From positions 4,996,463 through 5,060,462 of the forward strand of contig ML660211.1 of assembly GCA_007570785.1 (NCBI GenBank): a stretch of DNA of 64,000 bases, written 5' to 3'. How positions within the stretch are numbered: position 1 is the stretch's first letter; every line of letters begins with the position of its first letter. Position numbers and translations under genes: made by a program. Shown here piece by piece: positions 49,701 through 60,953 of this stretch. The notes below the pieces were generated by a model that saw only the letters and a list, made by a program, of their open reading frames with translations, did no database searches and was not told where the DNA came from. This DNA is from Antilocapra americana. Taxonomy: Eukaryota; Chordata; Mammalia; Artiodactyla; Antilocapridae.

Positions 49701-50290
49701 TTTCAGTGTCCTTCCTATCTTTTTGCCTTTTCATATGTTCATGGGGTTCTCAAGGCAAGAATACTGAAGTGGTTTGTCATTCCCTTCTCCAGTGGACCCC
49801 ATGTTGTCAGACCTCTCCATCATGACTCATCTGTCTTGGTGGCTCTGCAAAGCATGACTCATAGTTTCACCGACTTTGACAAGGCTGTGGTTCATGTGAT
49901 CAGATTCGCTAGTTTTCTGTGATTGTGGTTTTTAGTCTGTCTGCCCTCTGATGGAGAAGAATAGGAGACTTATCCTCCAGATATCAGAGATGTTAGAGGA
50001 ACCTTCCTGATGTTAGAGACTGACTGAGGGGTAAACTGGGTCTTGTTCTGATGGGCGGGGCTCTGCTCAGTAATCTTTCATTCATTTTTCTGTTGAAAGG
50101 CGGGCTGTGTTCTCTCCCTGTTATTTGATCTGAGGCCAAGTATGGTGGAAGTAATGAAGTCCCATACATGCACTTCTACACTCAATTCCCTTGACCCTGC
50201 AGCAGGCCACGACTGACCCATGCCTACGCTGAGACTCCTGGACACTCACAGGCAAGTCTGGGTCAGTCTCTTGTGGGTCTCTCAGTTATA
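46735..50290 (-). mobile_element. BovB LINE, near full length, antisense
   Basis: Reverse BovB from its 3' terminus (ttcagttcagttcag) to a 5' leader near 50290. On the minus strand the order is leader, APE-type endonuclease, linker, reverse transcriptase, C-terminus. The endonuclease survives as a 159-codon frame (48831-49310) with GDSNAKV, where the usual motif has F instead of S, and YTWTSPDGQYQNQID. The RT is split over 47806-48153, 47462-47683, 47190-47465 and 46749-47009. Stops and shifts make it inactive. Candidate target-site copies share ttataaatca at 46713-46722 and 50299-50308, though about ten bases lie between each and the visible element end. Confidence 0.9.
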
Positions 50291-50309
50291 TCAATATGTT
50301 ATAAATCAA

Positions 50310-52063
50310 ATAGTATATCTTACCCATCCAATATTTGAATTCCACTTACATGATGCTCTGAAAATTGATGGGGTCCCCTCAAGCCCAAATGTATATTTCA
50401 CATGCCAATTTTTGATATATTATGCCACTTCTGATTGGGTATTCTATCTGTGAAAAATCTTCACCAGTGTTTCAGTCTGAAGTGTATACTTCAAATTGTG
50501 CAGTAAGCAAAGCCACAAGTAAAATGCCAACATGTCCTTATTCTCCATCCTTGATAATTTTTTTCTTTCCTGATGTCTTACTTTCTGCTAAGATGCATAC
50601 TTATGTTTTGAAGTTCTCAGATGAAATACAAGGTATTTACCATCAAGAAAGTCTCTTAGGAGAGACTACATCTGTTCAACAGTCTTTAAAACAATGCTTG
50701 AACTTCTCAGCATTTTTGAATTCCAAGCTAGCTTTGATGATAACATTCTAGGATGTGAAAATCCTTCCCAGCGGGGTGGAGAGCAGCAGAGGAGTCCTGT
50801 TAGTTGAAACTGTAAGAAATAGATTTTTTTTAAAAAAAGAGAAATGCATTTGTAACACATGTCTTTTAAAAATGTTCTTTGTTCTCTTTTCATTACAACT
50901 CCACCCATATTCCTTTAGAGGATAAAATGCAGATTTAAAAAGAAAATCATTCTTGAATAAATATATATTCCCTTTAATGAATTGTATTGCACTTAAAAGC
51001 ATTATATCTTTGTATAGCATGGGAGTTATAACGTCATCTTACATCTACAATAAAGGCTAGGCATGTCTAATAATAATCTTAGTGAGAGAAAATCATACAT
51101 AAATTTGAGAAATGGAATTTTACAGAGATGATCCTAGTACAAAATTGAAGGAGAATGAATGCAAATCTATACAATGACACATTTCTTGAGAATCATTAAG
51201 TCCATAGGAGAAGATGACCTGTAAAAATTGCAGCTGCCACATTTACTATTACAATACCTAAGTATACTTGCTCTCTTAACGCATTTTGTAAGTAGTGCTG
51301 TTTGCTGGGTAAATTGCCATCACAGTTAATCACAATTTGCTTCCATTGTCCAATGACTAATTGATCAAAATGTGTAGGTATTTAGGTGTGGGAACTATGT
51401 CAGTGTCTGAGCAGTCATAGCTAGTTTGCTAAGACCCAGATATAAAAGTAAATGTTTCCTGAAAGTCTAAATGCTTAGAGGTGATTCAACACTTGTTCCC
51501 TACTACTGCATTGTGCCCTCTCTAGGGAGAAACTAAAACATGAGCCCTATGATGCCTGAGGTCATTTTCCACCTATTCTATTGCAGTCTAGTCCTAACTC
51601 ATCCCAAGTCAACATCTATCTCATGATGGAAAAATAGTGTTTGGAACCAGGCAAAAAGCACTGAGAGACTGGGGCATGATCACACACAGTAATTGTTTAT
51701 TGAGGAATAGGTATTTAATAGGCAAAAGAGAAATAAAAGGATGATGACTATGTCCTTACAGAACACAAAATCTGTCTGAGAAGAGAGATTTTAATAGCTG
51801 ATGCCAATATAAATAGGACACAAGTAGGACTGGGGGTGGTATTGTTGCAAAGAAGAAAAATAAAATGTCATATACTGATGAGAAGCAGTGAGAAAAAGTT
51901 TCTGGGGAATTGAACACTTTAGCCAAATCTAGAAGGATAAGTACAGCTTTGCCAGGGATCTGCCAGTCATGGTCAGGGACTGTCAAGATACAAGATAGAG
52001 GGGGAAAGGGTAGAAATGAGACTGGCATTTTAATTTGTCACATGATGAAAGTTTATTTTTTAA
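50310..52063. other. Intron, no recognised feature
   Basis: AT-rich; nothing recognised. The frames at 50220-50453 and 50422-50751 have no splice or family support. Confidence 0.5.
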
Positions 52064-52089
52064 GTATATATATATATATATATATATAT
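52064..52089. repeat. (TA)n microsatellite
   Basis: About 12 TA units directly adjoining an L1-like piece. Confidence 0.93.
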
Positions 52090-52270
52090 TATTGAGATAT
52101 AGTTGACTACAGTGTTTCAAGTGCACAGCAAGGTGATTTGGTTGTACAAATACACATATATTATTTTTGAAATTATTTTCCATCATAGGTTATTATAAGA
52201 TATTGACTATAGCTCCCTTTGTTGTACAGTAAGCCTTTGTTGCATACCTATTTTTAATTAGAAATCTAGC
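52090..52270 (-). mobile_element. L1 3' fragment
   Basis: attgagatatagttgactac, aagtgcacagcaaggtgatt, tataagatattgactatagc and ttgttgtacagtaagccttt follow the order of an antisense L1 3' region common in cetartiodactyls. Both ends are uncertain. Confidence 0.6.
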
Positions 52271-52889
52271 ATTCTAGTCTTACTAAGTCAAATAAATGGA
52301 ATCAAAATGTCATAAGTATAGTTATGCAAAAATTCATACGTTTTATAAAATATATATTACACATATTTATATATGTGCACAAAAGCTTTCCTAGTACACT
52401 TTATGAAGGCTTGAGAAAGAACATCAAAAAAAAAGGAGAGGGAGAAATTGGAGAACATATACTAAATGAAATGGGAACACTGAATATGAAATAGAAAAAG
52501 TGAAATAAACTGGATAAAAGTAAAAGATCATCATATAGTCCAGTTGTTTTTAACATGTCTGCTCATTAGAAACATATCTGGAGCACTGGAGAAAAGAAGC
52601 AATACCCTAAGCATTTGAAGTTTTCAAAATATTTCAAGATAATTTTCATATGCATCTGGATTTTAAAAAGTGGTTACAGGTTTTTCTATTAGGTCTTAGT
52701 TTTGGTGATATATAGAGTTCTATTATTTTTCTGTTGATATTAAGTGAGTAACAGTTACATAGTCACAATAGTAAAAGATGTTTATCAGTTTTCACAATCA
52801 ATAGCCAGACAAAAAAGAAGAGATAATTATAATTGCAAACCACAAGGGGAATGTGATTAACTTAACAATATAATTACATGCAATTTGAG
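52271..52889. other. Intron, with possible MER5-type remnant
   Basis: AT-rich. The part 52541-52680 begins cagttgtttttaaca and ends near aaagtggtta, with gaaacatatctggagcactg inside, suggestive of a decayed MER5-type hAT element; weak. Confidence 0.3.
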
Positions 52890-53788
52890 CAGGTCAAGCA
52901 GAGTGATATGGCAAGCGGATGTCCGTATATGCATGTTGTCATCCACCCGGCAAGTCTATGCCTTTTGGTTGGTACATTTAATCCATTTACATTTAAGACA
53001 ATGATATGTATGATCCTATTACCATTTTCTCAATTTGGGGGGGGGTATTTTCTGTTGGTCTTTTGCTTTTCTTGTGTTTCCTCCCTAGAGAAATTCATTA
53101 AGCATTTGTTGTAAAGCTGGTTTGGTGATCCTGAATTCTCTTAACTTCTAATTGTCTGGAAAGCTTTGATTTCTCCATCAAATCTGAAGGAGAATTTTGC
53201 TGGGTAGAGTATTCTTGGCTATAGGTTCTTCCCTTTCATCACTTTAAATATAGCATGACTTTCCCTTCTGGCTTGTAGAGTTTCTACTGAGAAATCAGCT
53301 GATAGCCTGATGGGAGTTCCTGTGTATGTTATTTGTAACTTTTCCCGTGTTGCTTTTAATATTTTATCTCTGTCTTTAATTTTTGTCAGTTTGATTACTA
53401 TGTGTCTCAGTGTGTTCCTCCTTAGGTTTATTCTGCCTGGGACTCTGTGCTTTCTGGACTTGGATGACTATTTCCTTTCCCATGTTAGGGAAGTTTTCAG
53501 CTATTATCTCTTCAAATATTTTCTCAGATCCTTTCTCTCTTCTCCTCCTGGTATTCTATAATGCGAATGTTGGTGTGTTTAATGTTGCCCCAAGATCTCT
53601 TAGTCTGTCTTCATTTCTTTTCATTCCTTTTTTTTGTATTCTGTTCTGCGGCAGTGATTTCCACCATTCTGTCTTCCAGATCATTCATCTTTTCTTCTGC
53701 CTCAGTTTTTCTGCTGTTGATTCTCACTAGTGTATTATTCATCTGTTTGTTCTTTAGTTCTTATAGGTCTTTGGTGAAAATTTATTAG

Positions 53789-54060
53789 GGGCTTCCCTGG
53801 TAGCACAGTTGGTAAAGAATCTGCCTGCAACGCAACAGAACCTGATTCAATTCCTGGGTCAGGAAGATCGGCTGGAGAAGAGATAGGATAGGGTACCCAC
53901 TCCAGGATTCTTGGGCTTACTTTGTGGCTCAGCTGGTAAAGAATCTGCCTGTAATGTGGGAGACCTGGGTTTGATTCCTGGGTTGGGAAGATGCCATGGA
54001 GAAGGGAAAAGCTACCCACTCCAGTATTCTGGCTTGGAGAATTTCATGGAATGTGTAGTC
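53789..54060 (+). repeat. Bov-tA2-type SINE with two tRNA-like heads
   Basis: Two head copies in tandem: ggcttccctggtagcacag at 53789 and gcttactttgtggctcagct at about 53915, each followed by a tRNA-like motif and part of the Bov-A body. This double form is a known Bov-tA layout. It lies in the antisense L1. Confidence 0.88.
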
Positions 54061-54410
54061 CATTTCTTGGATCTTCTCAATCTTTGCCTCCATTCTTTTC
54101 CTGAGATCCTGGATCATCTTCACTATCATTATTCTGAATACTTTTTCTGGAAGTTTGCTTCATTTAGTTCTTTCTCTAGGGTTTTTTCTTGTCCCTTTGT
54201 GACATAACTTTCAGCTTTTACATCATGATTACCTTTCTGTAATATGATTTTTGTAAGGCCACTGAAAGGCTATGTTGCTCCTTGCTCCTTTTGTCTGCCC
54301 TGTGATGGCTGAGGCTAAGAGGCTTGTGTAAGCTTCCTGATGGGGGCTGGGGGGCGTGGGTGGCTGGCAATGGTAAAAACTGGGTCTTGCTCTGGTGGGT
54401 AGAGCCTTGC

Positions 54411-55490
54411 TCAGTTCAGTTCAGTTCAGTTGCTTAGTGGTGTCTGACTCTTTGCGACCCCATATATTGAAGCACACCAGGCTTCCCTGTCCATCACCAA
54501 ATCCAGAGCTTACTCAAACTCATGTCCATCGTGTTGGTGATGCCATCCAAGCATCTCATTCTCTGTCATCTCCTTCTCCTCCCATCTTCAATCTTTCCCA
54601 GCATCAGGGTCTTTTTAAATGAGTCAATTTTTCGCACCAGGTGGCCAAAGTATTGAAGTTTCAGCTTCAGCATCAGTCCTTCCAATGAATATTCAGGACT
54701 GATTTCCTTTAGGAATGACTGGTTAGATCTCCTTTCAGTCCAAGGGACTCTCAAGAGTCTTCCCCAACACTACAGTTCAAAAGCATCAATTCTTCAGCAC
54801 TCAGTTTTCTTTATAGTCCAACTCTCACATCAATACATGACTACTGGAAAAACCATAGCATTGAGTAGTTGGACCTTTGTTGGCAAAGTAATATTTCTGC
54901 TTTTTAATTTGCTGTCTAGGTTGGTCATAGCTTTTCTTCCAAGGAGCAAGTGTCTTTTAATTTCATGGCTGTAGTTATCATCTGCAGTGATTTTGGAGCC
55001 CAGGAAAATAAAGTTGGTCACTGTTTCCATTGTTTCCCCATCAATTTGCCATGAAGTGATGGGACGTGATGCCATGATCATAATTTTCTGAATGTTGAGC
55101 TTTAAGCCAACTTTTTCATTCTCCTCTTTCACTTTCATCAAGAGGCTCTTTAGTTCTTCTTCGCTTTCTGCTATAAGGGTGGTGTCATCTGCATATCTGA
55201 GGTTATTGCTCTTTCTCCCAACAATCTTCCTTCCAGCTTGTGCTTCATCCAGTCTGGCATTTTGCATGATGTATACTACATATAAGTTAAATAAGCAGGG
55301 CAACAATATATAGCCTTGACATACTCCTTTTCCCATTGGGAACCAGTCTGTTCTTCCATATCCAGTTCTAACTGTTGCTTCTTAACTTGTATACAGATTT
55401 CTCAGGAGGCAGGTCAGGTGGTCTGGTGTTCCCATCTCTTGATGAATTTTCCACAGTTTGTTGTGATCCACACAGTCAACGACTTTGGCG
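54411..55490 (-). mobile_element. BovB LINE, 5'-truncated, antisense
   Basis: Starts with repeated cagtt units at 54411. The minus frame at 54830-55336 (168 codons) is the longest intact BovB reverse transcriptase piece here and keeps the YADD catalytic motif (NNLRYADDTTLIAESEEEL) and the downstream SHEIKRHLLLGRKAMTNLDS block. The C-terminal part at 54566-54754 is in another frame. Inserted in the L1 leader region. Confidence 0.93.
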
Positions 55491-55775
55491 TGTGAATGGT
55501 TCAGAACCTTCACAACAGTGGGAGATCTTCTTTGATATTATTTTTATCCAGTGTGTGCGTCACCCACCTGGTGGATATAGCATTTGATTTTATCCTGATT
55601 GTGCCCCTCCTACCATTCTCCTGCAGCTTCTTCTTTGTCTTTGGATGTGAGATTTTTTTTTTTGGTAGGTTCCAGCATTCTCCTGTCAATGGTTGTTCAT
55701 TAGCTAGTTGCAATTTTGGTACTTTCTCAGAAGGAGATGAGCACACATCCTTCCACTCCACCATCTTGAATCAGA

Positions 55776-56869
55776 ACTTAATGTTTATTTTTAATGTTAA
55801 TAATAATGCATTTTGACTTAAGTGAAGTCACTTTAAAATAGGAGTGGGGCGGGGGGATATGGCTAGATTTCCATTTTAAGCAAAATAAACCAAGAGCAGA
55901 GGAGCAGATGCAATCATCAGGGATCTTCCACTTTATTGCCTCCTCTTTTCTCTGTTATGACTTTCATCTTGGCCAGTTTCTCTCCAGTTGGTGATAAAGA
56001 TGACTACCAACACATACACGTACACACCTACAGCATCAGAATTTTATCTTACCAAATTAACCTAAGACAGAAAGAATAATGTTTTTCCCAATGTCACAGA
56101 AAAAAGTAATCGATGGATGAATGGATGGATGGGAACTTTATACTTCTGACTTGTGCCATGTGCATGAATCTGAACTAGTCACTACAGTCGAAGGGGATAA
56201 AGTTGGACTGAAATGTACTGGTTTACCAGGCCTAGGGCTTTTGTCTTTTTCTTGTTCAATGTTAGCCTTTGTGGTGAATAAGGTATCATTTCTGGATTCT
56301 TCTTAATTTCATCATACCCCCAGGAATAATGGAAGAAGAAAGATCAAAATGGATGCATAATAGTGGCAACAATATGCCTGCTTGCTATCATACAATTTAT
56401 AATTCTGTTAATTATATTAATGGGTCAGTTCTAGGCCTAACCCTGCTTGTGTTTGTTTGAGAGAGAAATTGCACAGTTAAGAGTGCCCTTGACATTTTCC
56501 TAGTGGATAATTAGACTCCGTTCATATGGTTTCTTTCAATGGGTTAAGCATTGCCCTAGTAAGACTGATGGCTTAAATTTAATTATTGGATTCTGAAATA
56601 CAAAGTAAAAGTGTTTTCTAAAAATTCTCCTAAATGTTACACATCTCCAGAATATAAATAAACAAACAAAAATTGAACTATTGTTTAACGTAACAAACCA
56701 CTGTGGGTATAGAAAGCAGAAATAGCTGAAGTACCTAAGTCCCTAATGATGGTCATCCATTGCTTTCTTTCAATAGGTCAATATCAATACATAGATATGT
56801 ACTTCTATGTTGAATTTCTGACTCAGGAAACTCTTATTATAAATGTTGACTATGGAAAACAAATGAAAA
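55776..56869. other. Intron, no recognised gene
   Basis: Mixed AT-rich sequence with a short ATGG tract at about 56112-56132. The frame 56121-56306 has no splice support. Confidence 0.5.
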
Positions 56870-57070
56870 ATTCCCTGGTGGCTCAGTGGTAAAGAATCCA
56901 CCTGACAATGTAGGAGACTCGGGTTCCATCCTTGGATCGGGAAGATCCCTGGAGAAGGAAACAGCAAGCTGCTCCAATATTCTTGCTTGGGATATCCTCT
57001 GGAGGAGGAACCTGGCAGGTTACAGTCCATGGTGATTGCAGAGAGTCAAATATAACTTAGCAATGAAACA
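56870..57070 (+). repeat. Bov-tA SINE, diverged
   Basis: Head attccctggtggctcagtgg, motif gggttccatccttggatcgg, body and the end caaatataacttagcaatga. Confidence 0.9.
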
Positions 57071-58388
57071 ACAATAAACCAAAAAAGATGGAATATAGAT
57101 ACATGTTTAAACATTTTGGGAGAAAAGATATGTATGCAATAGTTCCCAGACTCTATCAAAGCTCATGTAAATCACCCAGAAAGTTTTTAAATCTCACAGT
57201 AGCTGAAGAGCTATATGGTGTTGGGCAAGTAATTTGACTCTTTGATGTATAACATGTAAGAAGGCTAGCTTTATATGCCTCACTTGGAGCCATACCTAAC
57301 TAATGATGGCAGGCTGATTGCAGAGGACGGAGCACTATTGGTAGGTGGTCTTCAAGGCACAGATCTACTATTCAAGAAAGCATGACCGAAACTCTGAAGC
57401 CAGGGTCAGAATAATATATTAGTTGATGATAGTGATGTCTTCTTTATGGGGTTAGAAACTGTAACAACTATAAATCTTGGTTAGAGAATGGTACTCAAGA
57501 GTTGCCAGAGGAGATCTGAAAGCCTCCATAGGATCTAGAGCAGAAAACTCACTCTTAACTCTTCCTGGCTGCTGTCCACAATAGATACTGATATGAAGTA
57601 TTTTAGACTGAGAACACTTGCAAATACATAGGTATTTTATTAGTGATGTGTAGCCGAACATGAGTTTAAGAATACCTTAGTGGAAAGAAAGTAGAGAAAA
57701 AACAAATTCATTTTTTTTTTTTTCAAGAATTTCCATTATGAAAAGAGGAAGAATTTTGGAGTAGAGGATTTAGGAGAATACAGAGTCAGGTAAACATTTG
57801 TTTATAAAATTTATGAAACCCATCTTCATACCAAAAAGGTTGAAACAATGAAGAGACAAATGTTAGTCAACCAAAAGAAAGGAGATTATGAATTATGTTA
57901 TAAGATTTTTAGTCATGGATAAACACAGGTATAGATATATATGCTTCTGTGAAATAGGAGAAAAGGGATTATTCATACATATAAAACATAAGAAAAAATG
58001 TAAGTAAAAGGAAAGAAATCTATTTTTAGAAAGAGAAAGAAAAATTAGAGTAATTAACAAAAGATATGTAAAAGCTTTATCATAAAATTTAAGCATCATG
58101 TAGGATTATAAAACTATAAGGCTAGTATTTTATTTTCTTAACTTGATGGGGTGATTTTAGATTTGTATATATAAAATTAAAAAATACATTAGTTGAAGGA
58201 TTATAAAGAATGTTTATAAGGTATAAAGTACTACACAAAAGTTAGTTTCATTTATTTATTGTTGATTGTTATAAACATTGATATTAGTTTTCCATGTTCA
58301 CTTACCAACATGTATGGTGTAAGTGGACATCATTTTAACCTCAACAGAATTTACACTGAAGACCTAAACATATTTAATTGTGATTGCA
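57071..58388. other. Intron, possible MIR remnant
   Basis: The stretch 57195-57260 (tatatggtgttgggcaagta, atttgactctttgatg) resembles the MIR SINE core. The rest is AT-rich with a T run near 57711-57723 and no feature. Confidence 0.4.
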
Positions 58389-58401
58389 CATATAATATAC
58401 A

Positions 58402-58618
58402 TAAATGTGCTGTGTGCTTAGTCACTCAGTCATGTCCAACTCTCTGTGATGCCATGGACTGTAGTCAACCAGGTTCCTCTGTCCATGGGGATTCTCCGGG
58501 CAAAAATAGTGGAATGGGTTGCCATGCCCACCTCCAGGGGATCTTCTCAACCCAGGGATTGAACCCAGGTCTCCCACACTACAAGCAGATTCTTGACCAT
58601 CTGGGCCACCAGGTAAGC
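58402..58618 (-). repeat. Bov-tA SINE, complete, with target-site duplication
   Basis: Reverse Bov-tA from gtgctgtgtgcttagtcact to the head end gggccaccaggtaagc. Flanked exactly by catataatataca at 58389-58401 and 58619-58631. Confidence 0.95.
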
Positions 58619-58631
58619 CATATAATATACA

Positions 58632-59366
58632 AATAGTGCTCTTATATAATGCATACCATGCCTCTTTCCATATTGATTTTAGAGGACTAATCTTTAAATG
58701 ATTGAAATTTGTGCTTTGTTTGGAAATTGCATGCTGAAAGCAAACAAGGAATGGAGACAGAAATAGTTTGTATGCATAAAGTTCCAAGTAACCTTGTAAA
58801 CATAGTTCAACACATTGTTTTTACCCAAAAAAGTGACTGGAGAGTGAGTTTGAATTATTTATGCTAACCATCTGTTCCTTGCATATCATATCTTCCAGAA
58901 CAGACAAATCTCACGGCCTTCAGACTTTAGCTACTACTACCTCTAGATGAGCAGCTGTTTTCTTATCAAAAATCCATACTGAAGCTGTTTATCCTAAATT
59001 GGTGAATTTCATTAGTATCTCCAGGGTTCTGGCTGAATTTATCTATTTAAACAGCATCCTCCTTAAAAACAGGTGCTTAAGTGGCTTATCCCAGTTCTAT
59101 CATTTTAACAATAGTACTTAGAAAAAAAGAGAAAAACACTTTACATTTTCTACTAAAAATAATATGATTGCTTTCATTTACTACTGCTTTTCCTTATGAA
59201 AACATTGTGCAGTTGTCAACATATGGTAAGGTTATGGTATTACTTTAATCAAAGAGTGGGCTCCATCCAAAATGTTTTGAATGGAATTAACATTTTTACA
59301 ATAGTCTAATTACTGGCATTTTTAAAAGATACACTTAAAAATGATTTCTGATAAACTCTAGTAATG
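58632..59366. other. Intron, no recognised feature
   Basis: AT-rich; nothing recognised. Confidence 0.5.
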
Positions 59367-59850
59367 TTCTAGGGCTGCTATAGCAGATTGCCATACTTGG
59401 TGTTGCTTAAAAGTATAGAAATTGGGACTGCCCTGGTGGCCCAGTGGTTGAGATTTGGCCTTCCAATACAGGAAGGGGGGTGTTCCCTCCCTGGTTGGGG
59501 AGCCAAGATCACACATGCCTTGCAGCCAAAAGACCAAAAAATAAAAAAGAAGCAATATTGTAACAATAAAGACTTTAAAAATAATCCACATTAAAAGAAA
59601 AACTGTAGAAATTAATTCTGTCCCAGTTCTGGAAGCCAGAGTGCTGAAGTCAAGGTGTCAAGTTGGACCACACTCCCTCTGGGTGCTCTGGCAGAGAACA
59701 CCTCCTTGCTTCTCCCAGATTCGGATCGACTGTGCCACTCCAGTCTCTGTACTGTGGTCTCCTTCTTTCTTCTCCTGCTCTCCTTTGTGTGTTTAATCTC
59801 CTTCTGCCTTTCCATCAAAATAACACTTAATATGGCACTGAGAACATAGG
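59367..59850 (-). mobile_element. MLT1-like LTR (ERVL-MaLR), split by a SINE
   Basis: Reverse MLT1-type LTR: left part 59367-59423 (gctgctatagcagattgcca, gtgttgcttaaaagtataga) and right part 59603-59850 (cccagttctggaagccagag, gtcaaggtgtcaagttggac, cactccctctgggtgctctg). A CHR SINE separates the two. Solo LTR, no coding content. Confidence 0.7.
59424..59602 (+). repeat. CHR-type SINE inside an MLT1-like LTR
   Basis: tRNA-like head gggactgccctggtggccca, gtggttgagatttggccttc, then ggttggggagccaagatcac and an A-rich tail. Flanked by gtatagaaatt (59413-59423) and ctgtagaaatt (59603-59613). Confidence 0.85.
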
Positions 59851-59954
59851 CCAATAATACAGGTTAACCAGCTCTTTTGTTTGTTTGTTTGAACAGTATG
59901 TGCTTTCTCCTTTTTAGGAAAAAAAGTCATTTATTTATGTGCGTTTTACTTTGC
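59851..59954. other. Short spacer with TTTG repeats
   Basis: Contains a small ttgtttgtttgtttg run at about 59876-59890. Confidence 0.6.
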
Positions 59955-60104
59955 TTTTGACTGCCCTGGTCTTTGTCGCAGCACATGGGCCTCTTGACTG
60001 CATTGTGTGGGCTTTCCCTCAGAGCTGCACCCTGGTTTCTCTGCTTGCAGTGCACAAGATGTAGAGCCTGTGGGCTCAGTACCTGTGGCACATGGGCTCC
60101 TGTT
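59955..60104 (-). repeat. Cetartiodactyl CHR-like interspersed repeat
   Basis: ttgactgccctggtctttgt, cgcagcacatgggcctcttg, tgtgggctcagtacctgtgg, cacatgggctcctg follow the well-known repetitive phrase series seen in ruminant and pig genomes. Both ends are approximate. Confidence 0.6.
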
Positions 60105-60530
60105 ATCAAAGAAACACATTGCAACAGGCAAGTTAAGAAGGCAAAGGCGATTTTATCCAAAACTATTACAATAGGAGAGACGAGGGACCTCAATTCCTCT
60201 TTGACAAAATGTGGGAGAAGTTTTAAATACTGGCCTGCGCTGGTGGAAAAGTAGTGGAGGACAAATCAGGGGAGAGGTTTAGTCAATGTCAGTAGGCCAT
60301 CTGCGTTTGCTAATTGGTTGTAGGTAGGCTTCTACCCCCCTGCAGAGAATGAGAGAGAGGGACTCTATCTTTCTGAATGGTTATATTTCAAAGGGTCCTT
60401 GAGAAAGACATCCCTGAGCTGTAAAACTGTCCAGAGGCTGCGATAAGATTTACATCTCAAAGGGTCAGAGACAGAATTTACAATTGCAGTTTTTCTAAAG
60501 TAAATGTACTAAGCAACATGAGGTCAGGGC
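60105..60530. mobile_element. LTR-like repeat, family unassigned
   Basis: Starts tgttatcaaagaaacacatt and includes aaggcaaaggcgattttatc, gcgctggtggaaaagtagtg, ctaattggttgtaggtaggc, gaaactgtccagaggctg-like text, consistent with a dispersed ERV LTR. No retroviral genes. Confidence 0.5.
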
Positions 60531-60531
60531 T

Positions 60532-60680
60532 GCCTTAGTCCATTTGGGTTGCCATAACAAATATATCACAAACTGGGTGGCTTGTGAACAAAAGAATTTT
60601 ATTTCTCACAGTTCCGGAGGGTAAGAAGTCCCAGATCAAGGTACCAACAGATTTGGTGTTTGATGAGAGCCTGCAAGCTC
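60532..60680 (-). mobile_element. MLT1-like LTR fragment
   Basis: ttagtccatttgggttgcca, acaaactgggtggcttgtga, ttatttctcacagttccgga and agatcaaggtaccaacagat are the reverse of the MLT1-type LTR end. Truncated at about 60680. Confidence 0.8.
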
Positions 60681-60744
60681 ATTTTTCCAACTACCAAAAT
60701 AATCATCAAATATGATCACCAGAATACTAAATAAGCTTGCTAAC

Positions 60745-60944
60745 TCTTAGTCAGAGTAAGACAGTAANNNNNNNNNNNNNNNNNNNNNNNNNNNNNNNNN
60801 NNNNNNNNNNNNNNNNNNNNNNNNNNNNNNNNNNNNNNNNNNNNNNNNNNNNNNNNNNNNNNNNNNNCATATGTAAACCCATGGTGATATCATGGCATTG
60901 TATGACAAAAACAATAAAAGGGAGGAAAAAAAAAAAAAAAAACT
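60745..60944 (+). mobile_element. Ruminant L1 3' end containing an assembly gap
   Basis: Before the gap the text gtcagagtaagacagtaa and after it acccatggtgatatcatggc, attgtatgacaaaaacaa and a poly-A tail look like the two sides of a ruminant L1 3' end. The 9-mer cttgctaac stands on both sides (60736-60744 and 60945-60953), a candidate target-site duplication. The gap may hide several hundred bases. Confidence 0.6.
60768..60867. other. Assembly gap (100 N)
   Basis: Exactly 100 N, a common placeholder for unknown size. Confidence 0.98.
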
Positions 60945-60953
60945 CTTGCTAAC

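Larger units (their letters stand above)
52890..55775 (-). mobile_element. Ruminant L1 LINE, antisense, with nested insertions
   Basis: Reverse L1 sequence: late coding parts at 52960-53760 (gtacatttaatccatttaca, gagaattttgctgggtagag, cagctattatctcttcaaat, ctccaccattctgtcttcca-like text) and the leader side at 54066-54410 and 55495-55775 (ttttgtctgccctgtgatgg, ccattctcctgcagcttctt, ccttccactccaccatcttg). Two younger elements interrupt it, at 53789-54058 and 54411-55490. Large internal parts are missing and no usable frame remains. Confidence 0.75.

Noticed and set aside
52890..53760. Series of overlapping hydrophobic frames resembling a membrane protein
   Set aside because: They are the antisense reading of an L1 element; T-rich antisense DNA gives many F, L and S codons.
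54830..55336. 168-codon minus frame with YADD as a possible active gene
   Set aside because: It is one part of a 5'-truncated BovB; the C-terminal part is in another frame.
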